Of a stretch of DNA of 64,000 nucleotides, positions 44,200-54,845 are shown one piece after another. The first letter of the stretch is position 1, and every line of letters starts with the position of its first letter. Position numbers and translations under genes: made by a program. The notes below the pieces were generated by a model. It saw nothing but the letters and a program-made list of their open reading frames with translations. It was not told where the DNA came from and did not search any database. The stretch lies in NCBI GenBank assembly GCA_018398575.1, contig JAGTXZ010000003.1, forward strand, positions 868,001 through 932,000, given 5' to 3'. This DNA comes from Ampelomyces quisqualis (lineage: Eukaryota > Ascomycota > Dothideomycetes > Pleosporales > Phaeosphaeriaceae).

Positions 44200-47100
44200 T
44201 ATGGCATAGACACAGGCTTCTAGATCTCGCGACGGGAGATCGAGATCTGCAGGCGCATCGGGCTGACGGTAAATGACACGCAGGCGGGCCGCTACGTCCT
44301 TGAACATCGTTCGCGATCGACTTTTGGGCTTTGTATGTCACATGACAATCATGACCTTTTGCCTTTTCCAGCCCTGAACCATACGCCTCTCGGTTCAATT
44401 TGATGAGTCTAGCTGGAAACAGAGAGAAGCGCGAGAACGACATCTGCAACTGCTTCTCGACCATCATGTCTCGCGCACAGCGGTTGAAGCTCAAAACGCA
44501 GGCACACAATCATCGACAGACCTGTCCATAACACAGCTTACTATATGCTTCAAAGCAACTTCGCAAGCAAAAGCCTGGATAAGGGATTTTTGGGGAGAGA
44601 AGCCAAGCAATTGACATGTGATGCTTATAAGCATTGAGTTCAAGAGTTGAGTGCGACACACTTAGACTGAGACCCGAGATTCTGATCAATCAAAACAGAG
44701 AAAGGACCTGGTCATGTGAAAGAGCTCGGGAGGAGAATGCACACGAAATTGTGCGAGCTTCCAGACACAGTGCGACACGAAACATCCAAGTTCGCTTGAC
44801 GACGTCAGGAAGAGGGAGATTTCAAAACAAGGTTCGTATAATGTTTACAGTGAGTCCATGTAGGGGTGAGCCACATCCAGGATTTGCGAAGAGGTTTCCA
44901 AGGGACGCAAGCGCGGAAACATGCTGTTTGCGCTGTGTCTTTTTTTGTAATAAGCAGACCATAAAAGTCATTCAAGGAGAGGCAACGATTTTGAGCAAGG
45001 ACTCTCTTAAACATCGTACTTGTCCTAGCGAACAAGCGCATTGCTCAAAAATACATTTGCGGCCCTAGCTATTGTTGGGTAACAGTTTTATCTTGGAGTG
45101 AAGGAAACCGAAAGTCAATGCATACATGGGTAGAGACAAAGACCAAGTAGAGGTGTCCAGGTAGTAGCCGACAACTGCGGGAGCCAGAACATGTTTCTAG
45201 TGTTGCTGATCTTCTTGAGATGCTTGTTCACTAGTAAGCGCAAAGGGCGCATGCAAAGAAGCGAATAATTATTTTTTGGACCAGAAAATCAAAGCTTGGT
45301 GAACTACTGTTCGAGAAGTGAACATAATTAGTTCTTGCAGTAGTCTTACAAGCTACACAAGAATAAGACAAGAGCATCTAACACCCAGTTTGTTCCTACG
45401 CGTCCACCAATTGATGCGAAGAAGTCATTCGAGTCATGATGGTAAATCTCTCCTTCAATGGCGTGATGGCGAGGCATGAAAGAGCTCAAGGGCATCTTTC
45501 GTCGGCCCAAATCACGTCTCGTACTACAAATCGCCTCAACATATCGAGAATCAGCCCTATATGCTGTGATTCTTGTTAGGAGATCCCACTTACCAATCCT
45601 TGAGCGCTCCGCGACCTGTTCCGCTCATGTTCCCGTCTGTCGTTTTAGTATGAAAAGAGGAAGAACCTCACAGTCCAGAGACAGACAGTCGCTAAGAAAT
45701 TTCCGCGCCGTTCTATAAGGACCGCAAAGCCGAGACATGACTCGCTCTCTTCTTGTTTTTATGTAGAGGAGAAGCAAAGACGAGAAGTTTGAGAGCAACA
45801 GGAAATGATACAGCTTCTCTTGCTCAACATTAGCTTTTCTTTAGGTATTCCGCAAATTTATCTCACACCAGAACATTGTCGACTATAGTTTCGAAAAACG
45901 CACGGCAGAACAGGCCACCGCATAGCCTCATACTTTCCTCTATTTCAACATGTCGGCACGCCATACATGTGCACAACAGGAGAACAAACATTTGCCCACC
46001 TCTCCAGCTATATTGCGAGTGTCGAATGAAAAAGTTGTAAGAGGTAAGAGGAAAATTACGTATGCTCTAATCTTTGCATGAACGCAAAACACATCAAGTT
46101 ATTTCAAACTGCATGCTTGCAATGTGCAGAACACCACAAGCGGCATGGATATTACAAATTTTACATCTCAGCGCACCAGTCATACGTTAAATAGATATCA
46201 GGCACTTGCTGGTTTCCAAACCGCAGAAGCGCCCATCGTCTACCGCGGTCCAATCCAATCGTGTGGAGAAAGTAGTTGTAAAGAAGAAAGAGAACAAGGA
46301 AGAAAGCTATCGGACAATCGAAATGCCTTTTATAAATCTCCCCAAAGTTTTAAAGATATGTAGGACTGCATGTAGTTGTCGAGATTCGCGACGCGCGACA
46401 CAGGAGGAACAGGACATGCATACTTGAGCTTATATGAATTGAAATCTCCATAGAGTAGAGCGAGAATAGTCTTGTGTTACTATGCCCAACTAAAAGAAAA
46501 GAACAAAAGATCAAGAGGATGAACAAACGACAAGAACACACATCATCGCTTTCGCAGTCGTTTCCAACCAGCACACCAGACATGGAAAGGTCGAATTTGG
46601 ATTCGTATTGCTGGGAAAGAGAGCAAACACAAGCAGACCAATTCCCACAGCCCGAACACAACACGCTGGAAGACAGAAAAGAAGAGGACATCAACGAGAC
46701 CGCACGTGTCCGTACTCCACACACCCTCTCTCCCACTCAAACAACACCTCGCGCAGGCCGTTCAAGTTCCCGTCCAAGAAACACCGCGCCGGTCAGGAAA
46801 ACTTGCATCCAGGCTACATGTCTAGAATTTTCCCATATCCATGTCCATGTCCATGTCCATCTCATCCGTATCCAAACAGCCAAGACAAAAAAACAACCTC
46901 ATCACGTCGTACAACATACGATACCCAGCCGCGGCAAAAAAAGAAAAGAACTAGTCAAGCCGCGCAGTAACACTACCATTATAACTACATCTCCACCTGG
47001 GTCAAAAAAGGCACATAAGCAAGCTACGAAAAAAAGGTGGGAAGAAAAACCCAACGTCTTTGGGGGAGGCAGGATAGGGGGGGTGTTTGTTATTTAATTT

Positions 47101-47473
47101 CATTACCTTTCATTCCCTATCATTCCATGACGTCATTTCGCAGCGAGGGGTACTTATATTTGCCATGGTGTTTTATCTTCTTGTTTGGGTTAAATCTATC
47201 CATCTACATATTCCAACCAATCCAACTTTGCTCTTGCGCCGCCGCTGCCGTATGTGCGTACGTATATATAGGAAATGCTCATTACATCGTGGGGCAACGC
47301 CCGACTCGGGCGGGTGTATACATGACGCGCCTGACACCAGAAAGCGCTGTGCAGGCTATGTAACGACACTGGAAAAACAGAAATTAAGAATAAAAGTCGC
47401 TTAAATCGCTGCCAAAGACGGGAAATAGACAAGTATACTACAAGAATGCGTTTGATCGCCTGCCTTTTTCTAA
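44200..47473. other. 3.3-kb stretch without a recognisable gene
   Basis: Balanced composition. The right third (about 46,400-47,100) is purine-rich on the plus strand and holds a small CCATGT hexamer repeat near 46,838-46,862; its long plus-strand frame (46474-47097) is low complexity and most likely reflects a long 3' UTR of the minus-strand transporter gene. A minus-strand frame at 44,509-44,156 abuts the MITE and has no family features. Confidence 0.5.
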
Positions 47474-49515
47474 TTACTTGTCTTCTCTAGGATCCGGATC
47501 TTCTGTATCGACTCGTCGAGGCGGCGGTGATCGGATGGGCGAGTAGCCAGGACTGTGAATTGGTGGCATGGGCGGCATCGCCCAATCCTGCTCATCTGTG
47601 TAACCTGGCGGGGTTGGCTCGTCACTGCCGTGGCTTGTGATCGGTAAGAGGTTCGTCGAATCACCCGTGACCAGACCAAGTCTCTCTTCCTCCGTGCCAG
47701 CCGCCTTTCCTTCTCGACTTCCTTTGCGGCTGTGGCGACTTGTCGGTCTTCTGGAGCTCTCACCAGTTGACTCGGCGCGGTTGCGGTGGAAGACGTTTTG
47801 GAAGGAGAATTGGCGCTTGGCGAGGTGCGCGGGTGGTCTTGGTGCGTGGAGTGAATCACCGGAAGCACTTTGTGGTGGATGCGGCAATGCGGCAAATTGG
47901 ATGTGTGCGTCCAAGGGCTTGTACGAGTCCTTGTCCGACACATCGGATGCGCCATCGGTAGGTATGGGCGGGAGGTTCTTCATGCCAACTCCGGTAGCGC
48001 CAACAGCATGCGCGCTACCTCGACTGCTAGTCGACTTACCTCGCGATCGCAACCGTTGGAAGAAGCCAGGATGGAAACTGTCATTGTCATCATCAGACTC
48101 GTCCGCTGGAAAATGCGACATGCCGAGCGGCGGATGCGCCATCTTGCTTTGTGCGATTGTGCCGCCTCGCGTCAATGGTCGGTTCGGATCAACGATTGTG
48201 CGACGACGTCGGATACCGTCAAATTCGACCTGCTCGCCTTCGCCAATGGGCTGCATGTGCTCTTCCCTGATTTTCCGAATCTCCAGTGTCTCTTTTTCGG
48301 ATCTTGCTCGGGATATGGATCGCAAGATAGCACTGCCGCCACGGAGGGCGTCGGCTCTAGGCTCGTATTCGGGTTCCTCGACTTCAGCTACCTGTCGCAC
48401 TTGGTCCAAGTCGCCCTTGAAGACGGCGGCGTCCGGTACGTCCTTTGCGGATTTGGAGAGTTGCAGCAGTACGACGCCAGAACAAATTTGGAGAAAGCCC
48501 ATGATGACGGTGACAATCTGAAGGGGCGTGCCCTTGAAACCCTGGAAGAGAATAGCCGAGGTGATGATGGTGGAGGAGGTGAAGAAGACGTAGTAGGTGG
48601 GTGTGACGAGCGCGGCGTTGAAAAGATTGAGGGCTTTCTAAGTGGCTGTTAGTGTTGGTGGAGTTGCAGCTCTGGGTGGTACTCGCGTTGAGGTAGATGA
48701 TTTCGGTGAGTAGGGTGGCAATCACAAAGACCAAAAGCACATAGAGGAACCACTCCTTGAACTGGCCGCCGTACTTGCCGGATGCCTGGGCGACAATAGC
48801 AGCGCCGAGACCTTGGGTGGCGACGACGCTCAGGCCTCCGATCAGACTGCAGATGGTAATGTACACCATCATTGTCTTCTTTCCGTACTTTGGGCCAAGC
48901 CAGAGAGCGATGACAAGGCAAGCAACAATGACGACACCGGTGTAGCTGAGGAAGCCTGGCGCAATGACCCATTTCTTCATGTCCTGGATCCTGGCGACGG
49001 CGGATTGCTCCGGGGCGTTGACTGCGATGACAACAGATCCGACGATGCAATTGAAACATCCTATTTTGCCGACAAAACTCAGGCGCTCTTTCAGGAAAAT
49101 GGTGGATAAGATGGCGCATATGACGACCGAGAGGGCTCCCATGGGTGTTACGAGGATGGCGTCGGTGAAGGCATATGCAACGAGGTTACAGACCTGATCC
49201 GTTAGCATGACTCGGGCTTCCGAGGTGGTGAGAAGATACCTCTCCCAGAATCATGAGCGTCATGCCCAGCCACCACCACGCATTCTTCAAGTATCCGTAT
49301 CCTTCACCGGCCTCTTCGTTGTACTTTTCGTTCGCCTGTAGCAAGCCGTGCTTCTTGATGACAAAGGACGTGCCGATGAAGACTCCCGATGCGATTGCCA
49401 GGACAAGACCGATGATTTTGTACGAGGCTGGGCGGGCTGCGGCATCGCCGGCCATAGCACCGGCGCGGGCATGGAGGTGGTTGGCGGCGCAGAGGACGTG
49501 GGCGGTTGCATCCAT
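47474..49515 (-). CDS. NIPA-type magnesium transporter (DUF803)
   Basis: Exons 49515-49240, 49193-48687 and 48637-47474, 648 residues. Intron 1 (46 bp) is GT-AG. Intron 2 (48686-48638, 49 bp) begins GCGAGT: only this GC donor joins IIYLN to KALNLFNAALVTPTYYVFF in phase, the family's conserved sequence. The first 330 residues hold about nine membrane segments with the DMT-fold hallmarks: YKIIGLVLAIASGVFIGTSFV, LVAYAFTDAILVTPMGALSVV, IFLKERLSFVGKIGC and ITSAILFQGFKG. NIPA proteins carry Mg2+ and other divalent cations across plasma or endosomal membranes. The last 300 residues are a fungal-type cytosolic tail, Ser/Pro/Arg-rich and probably phosphorylated. Divergent from COG4. Confidence 0.92.
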
Positions 49516-50094
49516 GGCGGGGGAGTGTAGGCGGGTGGGCAGGTCACGGTCGAGGAGGCATGGGGAACTGCGGTCGTGGATGGGGGGAGGAGCGACGGGT
49601 TAGGCAGTCTGGTGGAAACAAGACGGCTGCGGAGAGAGGAGGGGGCTGAAGGACGGGCGAGATGCCGGCGGGTGATGGGCGCGCGGCGAGTGGGTGGTGT
49701 TGGGGGTGGACAGGACCCTGGCAACGGATGGACAGCGGGTTTCCAGGTAACGTTCATGCGGTATTATTCAAAGTTACCAGCTTAGAAGCCTGTTATGTTC
49801 GGTTCGCTAAGCCCCCTTTGGCACGCAGCCTACCCCGCCTCCCGTGTTCCATAAAAACTCGGAAATAAGGATTTCGAACACCAGGGCCGGAGTCGACAAC
49901 AACAACCTCCATTAGATGCGAAAAAGCGTCATGGTAAGCGCAAGCTCAGATTTCCACTTCTCGTTCATTGATAGTCGCGCTGTTGTTGCGGCACAGTTGT
50001 GCTCAGCTGCTTTGGAGGGTCGCTTATTTCCCACCTACAGTATGCCCACCTCGCCTGAGCTTTGCAAGCGCTGCCATGGAGACGGCCAACCGCA
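49516..50094. promoter_or_regulatory. Divergent region magnesium transporter/COG4
   Basis: 579 bp holding both promoters. Two ATGs at 50041 and 50074 lie upstream of and out of frame with the COG4 start, so short upstream reading frames may be present in the COG4 leader if transcription begins before them. Confidence 0.45.
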
Positions 50095-52468
50095 ATGGCC
50101 TCGCAATTCTTCGCCGCCGCGTCGCTGGCTGACGTGCACGCCGCGCTCCAGCAGCTCCACGGCCAGCACGCGGCCGTGACCCAGCAGCTCAACACCCTCG
50201 TCGCCTCGCACCAGCACCTCTCGCGCGACCTCGCCCGCGTCGACGTGCTGCGCGCCCGCGTCGGCACCCAGGCCGTCACCACGCGCGCCGTCAGCAATGG
50301 CATGCTCGCAGACGCCGCCGCCACCGCCACGCGCATCTCGACGGCCGTGCGGCGCCTCGACCGCGAGCACGCCAACGTCAAGGCGACGCTGGACGTGGTC
50401 GAGCAGGTCGCCGAGCTCAAGGCGTGCGTGCTGGGCGTGCATGGCTCCATGGGCGCCCCGCAGGACTGGGAAACCGCCGCCGGCTACCTCAGTCGCGCCT
50501 CCAAGATCCCCCCCGCCGTCGTCAACAGCAGCTTCGCCGACGACATGGTGCCCACCGCCGACGTGCCCGACCCGCCGCGCCTGACGCTGCACGCCGCCGC
50601 CGAGTCGCTGTGCGCCCTGTTCCTGCGCGAGTTCGACCTCGCCGCAGCCGCCGGCGACGGCGCCAAAGTCACGCGCTTCTTCAAGCTGTTTCCCCTGATT
50701 GCGCGCACCGACGTCGGCCTCGATGCCTATGGCCGCTACGTGTGCCACGGCGTGGCCTCGCGCGCCCGCTCCAGCTTCAACGCCGCCCCGCCCGCACAGA
50801 CGAGCGACGCCTTCTTCTACGCCAACACCATCACGAAGCTGTTCGAGCACATTGCGCAGATTGTCGACGGCCATGCGCCTCTCGTCGAGCGCCACTACGG
50901 CCCCGGCATGATGGCCAAGGTCATTGCGCGCCTGCAGGTAGAGGCCGATGTGCAAGCCGGCATCGTGCTGGACACCTGGCACCAGGAACGCACCATCGAC
51001 CGCAAGCTGACCGACATCAAGGCCTATGCCTTCTCCTTTCTTGTGCAAAGCTTCCTGCCCGCCGCCCAGAAGCCCGCTGGGGCAACACCCCGCTCCAACT
51101 CGCCTGCTCATCCCCATCCCGCCCGCACAAGTGAGGACGAGGGCGTCAACATGAAAGAGCTGGACGCTGTGCTTGCCGAAAGTGCCCTGATGCTTGCGAG
51201 ATGGGCGCTGTACTCGCGCTTCATCTCCGACAAGTGTGCTGTAAGTCCAACCCCACCACCAACCCTTCTCCCGCTCACGCCTTCAGTCTTCCCAGCCTGA
51301 AGACCGCATCGATCATGGCCTGGTAATGCCCGAATTCCTCGCAACTAGCAACCTCCACAAGAAAGTCTCCACCCACTTGGTCGAGCCCTTCAACGCCATG
51401 ACCACCTTCTCCTTCCGGCGTTCTGTGGAAAAAGCCTTCCAGCTGGACGAGTCGCCCGCAGATCTCACACTACACCCTACCAAACCGCTCGGCTCCAACC
51501 CGCCCTTCATCACATCTGCCGTCGACGACGTCATGTACATTGTCAACCAGGTCTTGCAAAGAACCCTTGCCACCTCACAACGCGCCATCATCGCCAGCGT
51601 GGAGCCTGACATCACTCGTGTGCTAGGCGGTGACTTCATTGGCATGATTCAGAGAAAGATGCGCGACGAAAGCTACCCTAAACCTGTCATACAGGGTGGC
51701 CTCCCTCCCGAGGACAAAGTCATTGCCTTCCTTGTTCTCATCAACAATCTCGATGTCTCCAATGACTACATCAAGCGCATCATTGACCAACAGCTCAACA
51801 AAAGACCAGCCACCGAGGCCGATGAAGCCAAACCACCCTTGCAACATCTCTACCCCTTTGGTCATGATGCAATCTACGTTGAGGGCAGACTAAAAGCTCT
51901 GCAGAACGCTTTCATTTCCAAAAGCAGCGAGCTCATCAACGATGGCATCACAGTCCTGTTTACAAACGTGCTCAAGCCACGCATTCGACCTATTCTAGCT
52001 GAAGCTTTCCGCGACATCGACTACGCACCACCTGAAGATGAGGACATGCTAGACGACGAAGATGGTGCCGACCTAGTCAAGTCGCGCTTCGATCGCGGAT
52101 GGGGCCTTGTTATTCGTCCCATAAAGCGCATCCTCACTTCTGCCAACTTCGACCGGCTGTTGACGCTTGCGCTAAACTACCTCGCTAGTGCGCTTGAAAA
52201 GCGCATCCGAAGCTACTACGGACGAGTCAACGAGCTGGGCGCCGTTCGCCTTGAGCGCGATGTTGCAGGCATCACCACTGCAGCTGTCACAGGCGGCAAA
52301 TACGGATTGCGCGATGCATTCACCAAGTGCACTCAGATGACACTGATCATGAACATGGAGGATGACGAATGGGATCAAGTCGCAGGCGGCAACAGTGGTG
52401 AGTCTGGTATCGCATGGGTCCTCGACGCAGAGGAACGAAAGAGAGTCCGCGCGATTGTGAAGGGGTAA
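50095..52468 (+). CDS. COG4: Conserved oligomeric Golgi complex subunit 4
   Basis: Exons 50095-51240 and 51296-52468, intron 51241-51295 (55 bp, GT-AG), 772 residues, normal for fungal COG4. COG is a tethering complex for retrograde transport within the Golgi. The ATG at 50095 begins MASQFFAAASLADVHAALQQL, and the N-terminal 130 residues are coiled coil. The COG4 core is clear: YANTITKLFEHIAQIVDGHAP, VERHYGPGMMAKVIARLQVE, then after the splice PEDRIDHGLVMPEFLATSN. The C-terminal region RFDRGWGLVIRPIKRILTS, FDRLLTLALNYLASALEKRI and ELGAVRLERDVAGI is the conserved COG4 tail. The first exon is unusually GC-rich at third codon positions compared with the second. Confidence 0.95.
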
Positions 52469-53064
52469 ATGCTCCCTCCCATCTTTACGGAGTACCTAGG
52501 GCCTGTACGGTGCTCCGTTTTGATAACGGCGTTTGGGTGCCGCGTACGGTACGGCTCGCGGCCAGGGGTTTGCGTTCGTTTGAAGCCAACGCTTTGCCTA
52601 AAGTAGATTAGAAACAGAGGAGCTGTTTAGCACCTATTTTGCCTGTTTCAGTTCTATGTAACTTTGTGATTTTGTAAGACCTTGAGCAAGTAAGATACCT
52701 ACTACTCTAAGTAATAGTAGCTGTCTACCCTGCGTTACAGCGTGTTACCTAGTAGTTACTTTCTATAACACCCTTACCTACTGCTACTAAGATTAGCTAG
52801 TAAGTTAAAGTAACACTATTACTAGCACTATTATTACTATACCCTATGTTACCTATATTCTAATCTCTACGTTAGAAAAACACAACGTTAGCAACATCTG
52901 CGACATTAGCGATACTGTTGACACAACTGTACTGCTAGCTACTAGACAGTTCTTGACTGTGCTTAACTGTCCCTAGAGTCCCCTATTTGTTCTGGCTGCC
53001 TAATTAGACTAAAACGCTCAAATTGATCCACCTAATCTACTAGACCTACTTGCCCCACCCGCGC
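52469..53064. other. Transition from gene to AT-rich island
   Basis: Composition falls sharply from about 52,610. No gene. A short run of gcgac/ttagc motifs near 52,885-52,915 resembles the repeat at 53,528-53,575. Confidence 0.5.
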
Positions 53065-53498
53065 AATTACGTAATTATTCTAAAAACCTAAAATATAGAG
53101 CTTAATTCCCTCTTTAAAACGCACTATTTAGAATTTTTATAGCTGCTCTAGTTGCTAAGATGCACAGCAGTAAAGTTTGTAACTTTTTAATGTTCTTTGC
53201 TAAGACTTGTTTTTGCTAAAGCTCTAGCACTTTAACTAAATAATATATTATATTTTTTTTTTAAAAAATAGTAACTAAAGTGTAGATTTTACTCTAAAAC
53301 TATTTTATTTTAATATATTATAGTGTAGGCGTTAAGATCTATTGTGTTAAACGTACTTTAAAGTTTTTTTAAAAAAGTTTATAACTTTAACGCGCTATAT
53401 CTCAATAACTAGAGTAGCTAAAAAAAATCTAAATAGTGCATTTTAAAGAGGGAATTCTGCTCTATATTTTGTATTTTTAGGTTACTTACGTAATTATA
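53065..53498. repeat. Fold-back (inverted repeat) element, about 430 bp
   Basis: The left arm (about 53,065-53,190) and the right arm (about 53,380-53,498, inverted) pair over roughly 115-125 bp. Shared blocks include ATTACGTAA, AACCTAAAAAT(A), AAATATAGAGC, AATTCCCTCTTTAAAA and GCACTATTTAGA. The loop is very AT-rich and noncoding. This looks like a fold-back or MITE element; differences between arms are mostly small and transition-type. Confidence 0.75.
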
Positions 53499-53527
53499 AA
53501 AATACAGCAATACAGTCACGTGAGTAA

Positions 53528-53575
53528 AATTAGCGACATTAGCGACACTAGTAACACTAGCAACACTGTTGGGTT
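53528..53575. repeat. Short degenerate tandem repeats (TTAGCGACA type)
   Basis: Units of 9-12 bp such as TTAGCGACA, TTAGCGACACT, AGTAACACT and AGCAACACT follow each other. A related block is at 52,885-52,920 on the other side of the fold-back element. Confidence 0.6.
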
Positions 53576-54056
53576 GCTATTAGGTCGCTAGCGACCAGAA
53601 GTAAGTAGGGCAACTTTGGCGAATTGTCTAGTAAACAGTATTGCTGTTGGGCCGCTACGAGTCGCGGCGATCAGGCTGATTAGATTAATCTTAAATTTTC
53701 CTAACGTAATACCTACTAGTATATCCTACTTTACGTAGGTAAAATAGATACTCTACTAGAGCTACTAATACTTTAGAGTACTAGTAGCTTACTAGAGCCT
53801 TAAGTATACTTAAAGAGATAGATTATAGGTTAAGTAAATACTAAGTAGAGTATTTTTTCTAGCATAAACGCTAGTAAAATAGAGCCTCTAGTTATACTAC
53901 TAAAATTCTATTTTAACTAAATATAAGCTCTATTTAAGAGATTATAGATATTATTACCTACTTCTATAAAAAGTATTACTTACTCTTCTAAGATACTACT
54001 AAGCCTAAATTAGCTAACTATCTTAAGTAGTTCTAGTTCTATACTTAGATCTTATT
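53576..54056. other. AT-rich, RIP-like, unassigned
   Basis: Falls from a short GC-richer patch (about 53,570-53,680) to AT-rich sequence. A plus-strand reading near 53,900-54,050 looks like mutated coding sequence, but I cannot assign a family. Confidence 0.4.
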
Positions 54057-54845
54057 TGTAATAAGTATATACAAACACATATTACATCTAATACCTTATT
54101 AGGCTTAGTAATAGATTATTAAAGAGCTATACTAAAGGTACTCTAACACTGCTCTAACTTAGTTACTACACCTACTATAAGTATAAGCCTATTATATTAG
54201 ATAGAAGACAAGTTTTCCTTATTCTTTTGTACAAGACCTATAGGTATATAGCTAATCTAGAATCTCTAATATAACACGCACTTCTATATACCTCTAATAC
54301 GTATCTAATTTAATTCTAATAGCTATACCTACCTATGTTGTTATATTACAAGAAAAACTTTGTTCTACTAGTAATAGCATTTAGATAATATTATAATTTA
54401 CTTTTAAAAAGATTGTATTAAAATGCATAGAATAACATCTAAATTAGATCTATTTGTAACTTTAAATCTATTAAACATAGTTAGAATCTCTTAGATCTTC
54501 TAGTAACTAAAGCCTTTAGGTTTAGATCTTCCTATTAACACAATAGTTAGAATTACTTTAGAAAAGTTGCGTTTAGCACTACAATAGAAACTTAGAGACT
54601 ATTAATAACCTAGGAGTATTAGAGGCAACGCTAATAACTTCCCCTAAAGAATTACTAACCCTAAGAGCCTTCTTCTAAGATAACTCTATATCTACTATAA
54701 TAACTTAGCAACAGAGTGCTAAAGTAAAAAAGACAGACACTAAGAAACTCTCTTAGCCTAGAGCTAGACCTATACTTCTACTTAATCCTACCTCTGCCTA
54801 AATAGAGGTTAATTAATTACAATAAGATTTAAAACAAGCGTTAGT
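54057..54845 (+). mobile_element. Truncated copy of the Gypsy family: 5' LTR plus leader/gag start
   Basis: The LTR copy at 54057-54345 (289 bp) begins TGTAATAAG and ends GTTGTTATA. It is followed by about 500 bp that match the internal start of the element at 57957 (after its LTR, 58256-58740). Homology stops abruptly near 54,845, where unrelated sequence begins. No 3' LTR is seen. Confidence 0.85.

Noticed and set aside
46474..47097. 207-codon plus-strand frame
   Set aside because: Lysine/threonine-rich low complexity with histidine repeats from a hexamer microsatellite; purine-rich strand composition keeps the frame open. More likely the 3' flank of the minus-strand transporter.
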